Origin: an uncultured Eubacteriales bacterium
Lineage (GTDB): Bacteria; Bacillota; Clostridia; Christensenellales; Aristaeellaceae
Direction of reading: 5' to 3'
Assembly (NCBI GenBank): GCA_900320085.1
Contig: ONRC01000021.1
Location: 1-37,480 of the forward strand
DNA length: 37,480 nt
In this document: piece after piece, positions 31,194-37,480 of the stretch
Layout of the letters: each line of letters begins with the position of its first letter
Position numbering within the stretch: the first letter of the stretch is position 1
The notes under the pieces: generated by a model
What the model saw: the letters and a program-made list of their open reading frames with translations, nothing else
Told to the model about the DNA's origin: nothing
Databases searched by the model: none
Position numbers and translations under genes: made by a program

Positions 31194-32775
31194 CAATGAT
31201 GCTTTCCGCTACCCTGATTCCGTCTGCGGCGGCGCTCATGATGCCGCCCGCGTAGCCCGCGCCTTCGCCGCAGGGGTACAAGCCACCGATGTTGCTTTCA
31301 AACCGGCTGTCCCGCAGCAGGCGCACGGGGCAGGAGGAGCGGCTTTCCACGGCAGTCAGCACTGCGTCGGGCAGGGCGAAGCCCTTTAATTGCCGGTCAA
31401 ACGCCTGAATGGCGAACCGCAGTCCTTCATAGGCAAAGCCCGGCAGCACAGCCCGGAAGTCCGCCGGGGTCACGCCGGGGCGGTAGGTCGGCCGTACGGC
31501 GCCGGTCAGCTTTCGGGTTTCCCTGCCTGCCAGCAAATCCCCGGCCAATTGCACCGGGGCAAAATAATTCCCCCCGCCTGCCCGGAACGCCCGCTCCTCC
31601 CATGCTCTTTGCAGGGCATAGCCCGCTAATGGATGGTCGTCGCCAAAGTCTTCGGGCCGCACGTCCACCAGTAGCGCGGCGTTGGCGTTCTCCCCGTCCC
31701 GGGCGAAGGGGCTCATGCCGTTCACGCATACCCCGCCCAGCCGGCTGGCCGCTGCCGCCACCGTGCCGCCGGGGCACATGCAGAAGGTGTAAGCGCCGCG
31801 CCCGTCGGGCAGCTTGCAGGATAAATGATATTCCGCCGCGCCCAGGGCCGGGTGGTTCGCAAATTTTCCATACTGGCTTTTGTTGATCAGGCTTTGGGGA
31901 TGCTCGATCCGGGCTCCCACGGAGAAGGGCTTCTGAATCATGTCGGCCCCTGCCTGGAACAGCATCTGCTGGGTATCCGCGGCGCTGTGGCCGATGGCCA
32001 CGATCAGCGCGTCGGTGGGAATTTCGCCCGGCCCGGTTTCATCGGTATATTCCACGGCCACGATCTGACCGGCTTTGACGATGATGTTGGTCAGCCTGGT
32101 GGAAAAACGCACCTCGCCGCCCAGGGCGATGATCTCCTCCCGGATGGCGGCCACCACCTTGGGCAGATTGTCCGTGCCGATGTGGGGCCGGGCCAGATAG
32201 AGGATTTCCTCCGGCGCGCCGTGCTCCACCAGTTCCTTCAGCACCATCCCGCAGCGCTTGTCCTTGATGCCGGTGGTCAGCTTGCCGTCGGAAAACGCGC
32301 CTGCGCCGCCCTCGCCAAACTGGATGTTGCTTTCCGGGTTCAATTCGCCCGTGGCGGAAAAGCGTTCCGTCGTCCGGGCGCGTCTGTCCACCCGTTCGCC
32401 CCGCTCCAGCACGATGGGCTTCATGCCCGCCCGGGCCAGCGTCAGCGCGGCGAACAGCCCGCCGGGGCCAAACCCCGCCACCACCGGGCGCGGGCCGTGA
32501 TATGCCCGATGCACTACCTGCAGGCCCGTCATGGGCTGCGCCTTGGAGGCTGTGCCGGGCTTTAACCGTCGAAAAACTTCCTCCTCGTTTTTCAGCTGCA
32601 CGTCCACGGACAGCACGAAATGCACGTCGCCCTTGTCCCGGGCGTCCACGCTCTTTTTGCTCACCCGCCAGGAGGTGACGGCACTTTTATCGGCTTTAAT
32701 CTTTTTCAGCGCCAGCGTCAGCGGCAGATCGCCTTCCATCTCCAAAGGCGCTTTCAGGTTTGCAATCCGGATCAT
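31186..32775 (-). CDS. COG2509-type FAD-dependent dehydrogenase of unknown substrate
   Basis: A 529-residue flavoprotein. After a short N-terminal domain (about 1-95) the FAD-binding Rossmann motif VVAGFGPGGLFAALTLARAG appears near 100, followed by GERVDRR and FGEGGAGAFSDGKLTTG. IVAIGHSAADT and a C-terminal GLYPCGEGAGYAGGIMSAAADG complete the two-part FAD fold. The set matches a widespread bacterial family without assigned function. I chose the ATG at 32775 (GGAGG 7 nt upstream); the longer in-frame reading to 32859 crosses the promoter. The last codons and stop (GAG AGG TAG) are shared with the heptad element, so insertion of that element may have defined the C-terminus. Confidence 0.9.
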   Translation of the reverse strand: MIRIANLKAPLEMEGDLPLTLALKKIKADKSAVTSWRVSKKSVDARDKGDVHFVLSVDVQLKNEEEVFRRLKPGTASKAQPMTGLQVVHRAYHGPRPVVAGFGPGGLFAALTLARAGMKPIVLERGERVDRRARTTERFSATGELNPESNIQFGEGGAGAFSDGKLTTGIKDKRCGMVLKELVEHGAPEEILYLARPHIGTDNLPKVVAAIREEIIALGGEVRFSTRLTNIIVKAGQIVAVEYTDETGPGEIPTDALIVAIGHSAADTQQMLFQAGADMIQKPFSVGARIEHPQSLINKSQYGKFANHPALGAAEYHLSCKLPDGRGAYTFCMCPGGTVAAAASRLGGVCVNGMSPFARDGENANAALLVDVRPEDFGDDHPLAGYALQRAWEERAFRAGGGNYFAPVQLAGDLLAGRETRKLTGAVRPTYRPGVTPADFRAVLPGFAYEGLRFAIQAFDRQLKGFALPDAVLTAVESRSSCPVRLLRDSRFESNIGGLYPCGEGAGYAGGIMSAAADGIRVAESIIER

Positions 32776-32806
32776 GCCGCTTCCTCCCCGCTGTTTGATG
32801 CAGAAA

Positions 32807-32835
32807 ATTATACCATGCGAACGGAAAAAATTCAA
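32807..32835 (-). promoter_or_regulatory. Sigma-A promoter of the FAD-protein gene
   Basis: On the minus strand TTGAAT (32835-32830), a 17-nt spacer and TATAAT (32812-32807), 31 nt from the ATG. It is divergent from the rimO promoter in the same 143-bp gap. Confidence 0.7.
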
Positions 32836-32852
32836 ATACTTCCGCCATTTCA

Positions 32853-32881
32853 TGGACAAAAACTCTGTTTTATGATAGTAT
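32853..32881 (+). promoter_or_regulatory. Sigma-A promoter of rimO
   Basis: TGGACA (32853-32858), a 17-nt spacer and TAGTAT (32876-32881) stand 37 nt upstream of the rimO ATG. Confidence 0.6.
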
Positions 32882-32918
32882 TTGGAAACAGGAACCCTTT
32901 GAAAGTGAGGAAACTTGC

Positions 32919-34241
32919 ATGGCAGGTTTGAACGGACTGAAAATCGGTATGATCTCCCTGGGCTGCGTGAAGAACCGGGTGGATTCCGAACAGATGCTGA
33001 GCGAGCTGACCGACGCGGGCATGATCATCACCCACGAGCCCCAGGAGGCGGACGTGCTGATCGTGAACACCTGCGGATTCATCGCCCCCGCCAAGGAAGA
33101 ATCCATCGACACGATTTTTGAAATGGCGGAATATAAAAAGACCGGGCGCTGCAAGGTTTTGTGCGTCACCGGCTGCCTGGCCCAGCGGTATAAAAATGAA
33201 CTGCTTTCCGACATCCCGGAGATCGACTGCCTGCTGGGGGTGAACCAGTACGGGCAGTTGGTGGAATATCTCCAAAAAACCCTGGATGGGGAACGCCCCG
33301 CCGACACCAAGCGGCAGTCCGGCTTCCTGGAATGCGGCCGCGTGCTGACCACGCCGCCCTATTCCGCGTATATCAAAATCGGCGACGGGTGCGATAATCG
33401 CTGTGCTTACTGCGCCATCCCGCTGATTCGCGGCGGTTACCGTTCCCGGCCCAAGGACGCCATTCTCAGCGAAATCAAAGCGCTGGCCGCCCAGGGCGTG
33501 CGGGAGCATATCCTGATCGCCCAGGACACCACGAAATACGGAATCGACAATGGCTCCTCCCTGGCGGAGCTCATGGATGAAGCGGCGCAAATCCCCGGGG
33601 TGGACTGGCTGCGCAGCCTGTACATGTACCCGGATGAAACCAATATGCAGGTGCTTGAAACCATGGCGAAGCATGATAATATCTGCCGGTATCTGGATCT
33701 TCCCTTGCAGCACGCGGCCCCGGGGCTGCTCAAAACCATGAACCGCCGCGGCACGGTAAAGCATACCAAGGAAATGCTCACCGCCGCCCGGCAGATGGGC
33801 TTCTGCCTGCGCACGACTTTCATCGTGGGCTTCCCTGGCGAAACCGACGCGGACTTTGAAGAACTGATGGCCTTCACCGAGGAAATGGCCTTTGACCGGA
33901 TGGGCGCGTTTACCTTCTCGCCCGAGGAGGACACGCCCGCCGCGGATATGCCGAATCAGGTGCCCGAGGAAATCAAGCAGGAGCGCCTGGACAGGCTCAT
34001 GGCTCTGCAAGCGAAGATCAGCCTGGAGCGGAATCAGCTGCGCGTCGGCAAGACGGAAAAGCTGCTGGTCACCGGACACAACGGCCTCAACTATACCGCC
34101 CGCTCCGCTTGGGAAGCGCCCGATGCGGACGGCGAAATTATGCTGCTGAGCAATCGGCCGCTGACCGAAGGCCAGTTCGTTCAGGCGAAAATCACCGGTG
34201 CCGATACCTACGATCTGAGCGCGGAAATCGTTGAAGAATAA
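32919..34241 (+). CDS. rimO: Ribosomal protein S12 methylthiotransferase RimO
   Basis: A 440-residue radical SAM enzyme that methylthiolates an Asp of ribosomal protein S12. The N-terminal UPF0004 domain binds an auxiliary Fe-S cluster through Cys16, Cys52 and Cys86 (ISLGCVKNRVDSE, NTCGFI, TGCLAQR). The radical SAM motif is GDGCDNRCAYCAIP with Cys158, Cys162 and Cys165. A TRAM domain ends the protein. CVKNRVDSE and GGYRSRP favour RimO over MiaB. It is the only plus-strand gene here, with its own promoter and a terminator directly behind it. GTGAGG precedes the ATG. Confidence 0.96.
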   Translation: MAGLNGLKIGMISLGCVKNRVDSEQMLSELTDAGMIITHEPQEADVLIVNTCGFIAPAKEESIDTIFEMAEYKKTGRCKVLCVTGCLAQRYKNELLSDIPEIDCLLGVNQYGQLVEYLQKTLDGERPADTKRQSGFLECGRVLTTPPYSAYIKIGDGCDNRCAYCAIPLIRGGYRSRPKDAILSEIKALAAQGVREHILIAQDTTKYGIDNGSSLAELMDEAAQIPGVDWLRSLYMYPDETNMQVLETMAKHDNICRYLDLPLQHAAPGLLKTMNRRGTVKHTKEMLTAARQMGFCLRTTFIVGFPGETDADFEELMAFTEEMAFDRMGAFTFSPEEDTPAADMPNQVPEEIKQERLDRLMALQAKISLERNQLRVGKTEKLLVTGHNGLNYTARSAWEAPDADGEIMLLSNRPLTEGQFVQAKITGADTYDLSAEIVEE

Positions 34242-34249
34242 ATTGAAAG

Positions 34250-34288
34250 AAAAAGCTGTTCGCTCGTTTGCTGGCGAACAGCTTTTTT
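34250..34288. terminator. Bidirectional rho-independent terminator between rimO and the decarboxylase
   Basis: AAAAGCTGTTCGC (34251-34263) pairs with GCGAACAGCTTTT (34274-34286) around a 10-nt loop. A T-run follows on the plus strand and, by complement, on the minus strand. It serves two convergent genes; the stop codon of the decarboxylase adjoins it. Confidence 0.88.
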
Positions 34289-35627
34289 ATGGAAGGACGC
34301 GGCAGATTTTGATTCCGTAATATCGGAAGCAGCGGATGGCATCCTGGTTGACGATTTCCCCTGCGGCGATGATGGGAATGCAGGGCGGGCAGCCCACATG
34401 GGCGTCCGCGAAGATTTTTCCGTCTGCTTCCGCCACAGGAATTTCAACGCTCGGCGACAGCATGACGTCCCGGATGGAAAGAACGCGCTCGGGACGGGGG
34501 AGCGGCGGCGTATGAACGGGAACAGCGGGCTTCTGAGGAATGCTCAACAGAGCCGATTCCAAACGCTGAATCTCTTCATCGGATGAATCGGGCGTGAACA
34601 TGCAGGTCAGGAAATCCGGATCGGAGAACTCGCATTCCATGGTTTGACGGCGAAGCAGGCCGTGCAGCTCGTCGCCTGTATAACCATAGGATTTCGGCGC
34701 CAGGGTCAGCTTGATGGGTTCGTCGCCGATGAGGGAATATCCGTGAGAGGTCAACTGAGATTTTAACTTGTCCAGTTTTTGAATCAGTGCGGTCAGGCGT
34801 TCCGGGTATTCGCAGTTCAAATAAGCGTTGCAAGCGTCCAGGGATTGCAGGATCAGATAGGAAGGACTGGTGGAGGCGAATAGCGCCATGGCCCGGTCGG
34901 CGTTTTCCGTAAACACAGAAGGGGCATTTTGACTGATATGCAGATACGCCCCGCCGGTCAGCACGGGCAGGGTCTTGTGGGCGGAATCGCAGCAAAGGTC
35001 TGCGCCCAGGGTCAGCGGGTGCATGTCCTGGGTTAGGAATTTCAAATATGCCCCGTGGGCGTTGTCCACCAGCAGGGGAAAGCCATGACGATGGCACACC
35101 GCCGCCAGTGCTTTCACATCCACCAGATTGCCCAAATAATCCGGAGTAGTGATGTACACCGCCGCCGGGTTTCCTTTTGTTTCGGAGAGCGTCTTTTCCA
35201 GTGTTTCCCCGTCAATGGCGCAGGAAATCAGGCTGTCCCCGTTCTGGGGGTACAGCCAGCGCACGTCCGCGTCCAGCAGGGCGCAGGCGGAAAGAAAGGT
35301 CTTGTGGGCGTTGCGGCCCGTGAAAATGATGGGCTTACGACCCTGGGCTTTGGCGTCCAGCAAGGCCAGGTACACCATCGCCCGGATGCAGAGGGAGGAG
35401 CCTTCCGTGGAATATACGGTGCGGGCGGAACCAAAAAGCGAGGACGCGTTTTCCTCGCTTTCCCGGATGATGCCGGTGGGGTGGTACAATTCATCCGCCC
35501 CGGCGATTTCGGTGATGTCCCAGGGCTCCGGGCCCAGGTGGGCTTTCCCCTTGTGGCCGGGCATGTGGAAGCGCACGGGACTGCTGTCCTTGTAACGCTG
35601 AACAAAATCACAAATTGGCATTTTCAT
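34287..35627 (-). CDS. Orn/Lys/Arg decarboxylase family PLP enzyme, short form
   Basis: A 446-residue fold-type I PLP enzyme of the group that includes B. subtilis SpeA and YaaO. The N-terminal FHMPGHKGKAHLG block is diagnostic. Asp188 and His191 in LLVDNAHGAY and the PLP Lys218 in CDSAHKTLPVLTGGAY are in place. It lacks the N-terminal wing domain of the large E. coli enzymes, and the C-terminal domain is compact with IFADAHVGCPPC. Which of arginine, lysine or ornithine it uses cannot be told. The ATG at 35627 (or the one two codons later) has no Shine-Dalgarno, and the probable -10 box is only 17 nt upstream, so the mRNA may be almost leaderless. Confidence 0.88.
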   Translation of the reverse strand: MKMPICDFVQRYKDSSPVRFHMPGHKGKAHLGPEPWDITEIAGADELYHPTGIIRESEENASSLFGSARTVYSTEGSSLCIRAMVYLALLDAKAQGRKPIIFTGRNAHKTFLSACALLDADVRWLYPQNGDSLISCAIDGETLEKTLSETKGNPAAVYITTPDYLGNLVDVKALAAVCHRHGFPLLVDNAHGAYLKFLTQDMHPLTLGADLCCDSAHKTLPVLTGGAYLHISQNAPSVFTENADRAMALFASTSPSYLILQSLDACNAYLNCEYPERLTALIQKLDKLKSQLTSHGYSLIGDEPIKLTLAPKSYGYTGDELHGLLRRQTMECEFSDPDFLTCMFTPDSSDEEIQRLESALLSIPQKPAVPVHTPPLPRPERVLSIRDVMLSPSVEIPVAEADGKIFADAHVGCPPCIPIIAAGEIVNQDAIRCFRYYGIKICRVLP

Positions 35628-35644
35628 CGTGTTGAATGGTTGTT

Positions 35645-35671
35645 ATTATACAGTCGTGTACACAAATTCAA
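35645..35671 (-). promoter_or_regulatory. Putative promoter of the decarboxylase gene
   Basis: A perfect TATAAT (35650-35645 on the minus strand) with TTGAAT 15 nt upstream (35671-35666). The spacer is short for a sigma-A promoter. The -35 box begins at the end of palindromic element copy 4. Confidence 0.45.
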
Positions 35672-35880
35672 AGCCTTCCCCTCGGAGGGGAAGGTGGGCC
35701 GCGCGGATCAAGAATGAGAGAGAAGTCAAGCCTTTTCGCGCGGCTCGGATGAGGTGAACTCACCCGATAATATATGAGCATGAAACAAGGAGGAGCACCT
35801 CATCCGTCAGGCGCGAAATAACTTGATCACACCTTCCATCTTGATTCCGCGCCTGACACCTTCCCCTGCCAGGGGAAGGC
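35670..35880. repeat. Multi-hairpin palindromic element, family A, copy 4
   Basis: A 211-bp copy very close to copy 1 across the interior (AGAGAGAAG, TTTCGCGCGGCTCGGATGAG, GAGCACCTCATCCGTCAGG). Ends are AAAGCCTTCCCC and GGGGAAGGC. Same orientation as the others. It occupies the gap between the SCIFF maturase and decarboxylase genes. Confidence 0.9.
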
Positions 35881-35882
35881 AA

Positions 35883-35917
35883 TTCTTTGGCCTCCAAAGA
35901 ATGGGTTTCCCCCAGAA
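35883..35917. repeat. Partial family B hairpin repeat behind the SCIFF maturase gene
   Basis: TTCTTTGG-CCT-CCAAAGAA forms an 8-bp hairpin at 35883-35901, followed by GGGTTTCCCCCAGA, the outer arm sequence of the 30275 copy. The opposite outer arm is missing, apparently replaced by element A copy 4. It lies directly behind the stop codon at 35924. Confidence 0.6.
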
Positions 35918-35923
35918 AACTCT

Positions 35924-37306
35924 TTATTCGTCCCCCATCGCTTTCGCGGCTTCCAGCATGATGGCGCATTCCATGCGCTTGCGGAACAGGTCGCAGCCGT
36001 ATTTGTACACGCCGCGGACAGAGCCGGTGGCGTGGTAAGCGTTGGCGGCGCAGCCGCCGGAGCAGTAGAGGCGCGCCCAGCAATCGTTGCATTCGGGACG
36101 GGCGTACACGTTGCAGGAAGCGAAGTCCTCCTGAACGGCGGTGTTTGTCACGCCGTCCCACACGTTGCCCAGCTTGAACTTTTCCTCCCCCACGAACTGA
36201 TGGCAGGGGTACAGATCGCCCCAGGGGGTGACGGCCATGTATTCGGTGCCGGAGCCGCAGCCTGAAATGCGCTTGTAAATGCAGGGGCCGCCGGTCAGAT
36301 CGATCATATAATGGTAGAAGGTGAAGGACCGGCCCTCCTGACGGCGCTGCAGCATCAGCTCAGCCAGCTTTTCATACTGCTCCATCACGATGGTCTTGTC
36401 CTCTTCGGTCAGCGCCATGGGGTCGTCGGCGGCGCAGACCACCGGCTCCATGCTCAGCTCATTGAAGCCCAAGTCCAGCATGGTCTGGATGTCCTTCAGG
36501 AAGTCCGGGTTCAGGTGGGTGAAGGTGCCGCGCATGTAATAGTTTTTGCCTTCCCGGGCCTTGACCAGCTTCTGGAACTTGGGCACGATCTTTTCCCAGC
36601 TCCCGTTCCCGGCGTAGTCCACCCGGAAGCGGTCGTGCACTTCCTTGCGGCCGTCCAGGGACAAGACCACGTTGCTGCATTCCCGGTTGGCAAAGTCGAT
36701 CACATCGTCGTCAATGAGCACGCCGTTGGTGGTGAGGGTAAAGCGGAAGTTTTTGTTGTGTTCCTTTTCGACGCTGCGGGCATAGGCCACCAGCCGCTTT
36801 ACCACGTCAAAATTCATCAGCGGTTCGCCGCCGAAAAAGTCCACCTCCAGGTTCCTGCGTGTACCCGAATGGGCCACCAGGAAATCCAGGGCCTGCTTGC
36901 CTACCTCGTAGGACATGATGGCCCGCTCCCCGTGATACTTGCCCTGGCTGGCAAAGCAGTAGGAGCAGTTCAGGTTGCAGGTGTGAGCCACGTGCAGGCA
37001 CAGGGCCTTCACCACCCCGGCGGTTTTCTGCTTGAGCTCGCCCGCCATGGGCGCGAAGGTGTCGGGGGTGAACAGACGGCCCTGCTCTTTCAGCTCCGTG
37101 ATCTGATCGTAGCATTCAGCCAGGTCTTCGTTGGTCACGCCTTCCTGGTTTCCGTACTTTTCCTTCATGGCCCGCAGGATGTCTTCCCGGCTGTGCTGCT
37201 CGTACATCCCGATCATGTCGTAGGCGATGTCGTCCACCACGTGCACGCTGCCGGAGCAGGTGTCCAGCACGATGGGCAGGCCGTGTAATTTGTATTGATG
37301 AATCAT
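35924..37306 (-). CDS. scfB: Thioether cross-link-forming SCIFF peptide maturase (radical SAM/SPASM)
   Basis: A 460-residue RiPP-maturing radical SAM enzyme that installs Cys-to-residue thioether bonds in the six-cysteine SCIFF peptide. An N-terminal peptide-recognition domain (about 1-90) precedes the radical SAM motif CNLNCSYC (Cys110, Cys114, Cys117) and FFGGEPLMNF. The SPASM/Twitch part has Cys342, Cys350, Cys368, Cys398, Cys406, Cys409, Cys415, Cys419 and Cys438 for two auxiliary clusters, with PECNDCWARLYCSGGCAANA. I chose the ATG at 37306 (GGAAAC upstream); the extension to 37471 reads repeat sequence. The SCIFF precursor, normally directly upstream, is not in the window: the first 118 bp visible beyond the leader are repeat. 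Confidence 0.93.
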   Translation of the reverse strand: MIHQYKLHGLPIVLDTCSGSVHVVDDIAYDMIGMYEQHSREDILRAMKEKYGNQEGVTNEDLAECYDQITELKEQGRLFTPDTFAPMAGELKQKTAGVVKALCLHVAHTCNLNCSYCFASQGKYHGERAIMSYEVGKQALDFLVAHSGTRRNLEVDFFGGEPLMNFDVVKRLVAYARSVEKEHNKNFRFTLTTNGVLIDDDVIDFANRECSNVVLSLDGRKEVHDRFRVDYAGNGSWEKIVPKFQKLVKAREGKNYYMRGTFTHLNPDFLKDIQTMLDLGFNELSMEPVVCAADDPMALTEEDKTIVMEQYEKLAELMLQRRQEGRSFTFYHYMIDLTGGPCIYKRISGCGSGTEYMAVTPWGDLYPCHQFVGEEKFKLGNVWDGVTNTAVQEDFASCNVYARPECNDCWARLYCSGGCAANAYHATGSVRGVYKYGCDLFRKRMECAIMLEAAKAMGDE

Positions 37307-37361
37307 GTTTGTTTCCTTTTCTGGATTATTGGACGCTATAACGCAAGTTGGAAAACGCAGC

Positions 37362-37480
37362 CCAAAGCCTTCCCCTCGCAGGGGGGGCCGCAGCGCCAGG
37401 AAAACAGTCCAGTGGACTGTTTTCAGCGAAGGCCGGGCGGCAGCCCCGGATGGTGTCAGGCGCGGAGCCAAGTTAGAAAG
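37362..37480. repeat. Palindromic element, family A-like variant, cut by the window edge
   Basis: It begins CCAAAGCCTTCCCCTCGCAG like family A, but its interior differs: GAAAACAGTCCA and TGGACTGTTTTC form a hairpin at 37399-37423. GGATGGTGTCAGGCGCGG near the edge is reminiscent of family A. It lies 55 bp upstream of the scfB start and continues outside the window. Confidence 0.65.

Noticed and set aside
37307..37471. N-terminal extension of the SCIFF maturase, considered as a fused precursor
   Set aside because: The sequence is repeat-derived, has one Cys only and no six-Cys pattern, so it is neither a fused SCIFF peptide nor real coding sequence.

Overview
The window looks like the chromosome of an uncultured Gram-positive gut or rumen Clostridia. 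The evidence is a SCIFF-type radical SAM maturase, HemZ, a Firmicutes-type bifunctional RelA/SpoT, clostridial RecJ, Shine-Dalgarno sites of the GGAGG type, moderately high GC, and many dispersed palindromic repeats. Of the 26 protein genes I support, 25 are on the minus strand; only rimO is on the plus strand. I see no tRNA, rRNA, CRISPR array or transposase.

The left half (about 1-19500) is a pectin/rhamnogalacturonan utilisation locus, transcribed right to left. A strong promoter at 19377-19405, with an upstream 14-bp inverted repeat, drives a GH43 glycosidase. Then follow, tightly packed: a solute-binding protein with two extra beta-rich modules, two permeases, an exported beta-propeller/TPR membrane protein, a YIP1-type membrane protein, a secreted DUF5696 protein, two more permeases and a second solute-binding protein. 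Further downstream are a low-GC methyltransferase, a CE12 acetylesterase, a CE8-CE12 fusion (pectin methylesterase plus acetylesterase) and a GH105 unsaturated galacturonyl hydrolase. The enzymes lack signal peptides, whereas the binding proteins, propeller and DUF5696 protein have them. This suggests capture outside, import through two ABC transporters, and de-esterification and hydrolysis in the cytoplasm. No transporter ATPase and no regulator is present.

The right half (about 19500-37480) is housekeeping: a membrane-anchored VanY-like protein with altered zinc-ligand positions, RelA/SpoT, RecJ, a divergent lone SecD-like protein, HemZ, a metallo-beta-lactamase-fold hydrolase, a P-loop kinase-like protein, D-aminoacyl-tRNA deacylase, a COG2509-type FAD protein, RimO, an Orn/Lys/Arg decarboxylase and the SCIFF maturase.

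Intergenic DNA is dominated by repeats. (1) Five copies of a roughly 190-220-bp multi-hairpin element (the last cut by the window edge), all in one orientation. (2) Two families of inverted elements whose arms are tandem 7-mers (GAGTNCA or GGARGTA), each placed directly behind a stop codon. (3) A short hairpin family with AACCGCTCTTTGG arms. (4) One 105-bp MITE-like element. The heptad elements, two of which split a solute-binding gene from permease genes in the sugar operon, and the propeller/YIP1/DUF5696 module are the most unusual content.
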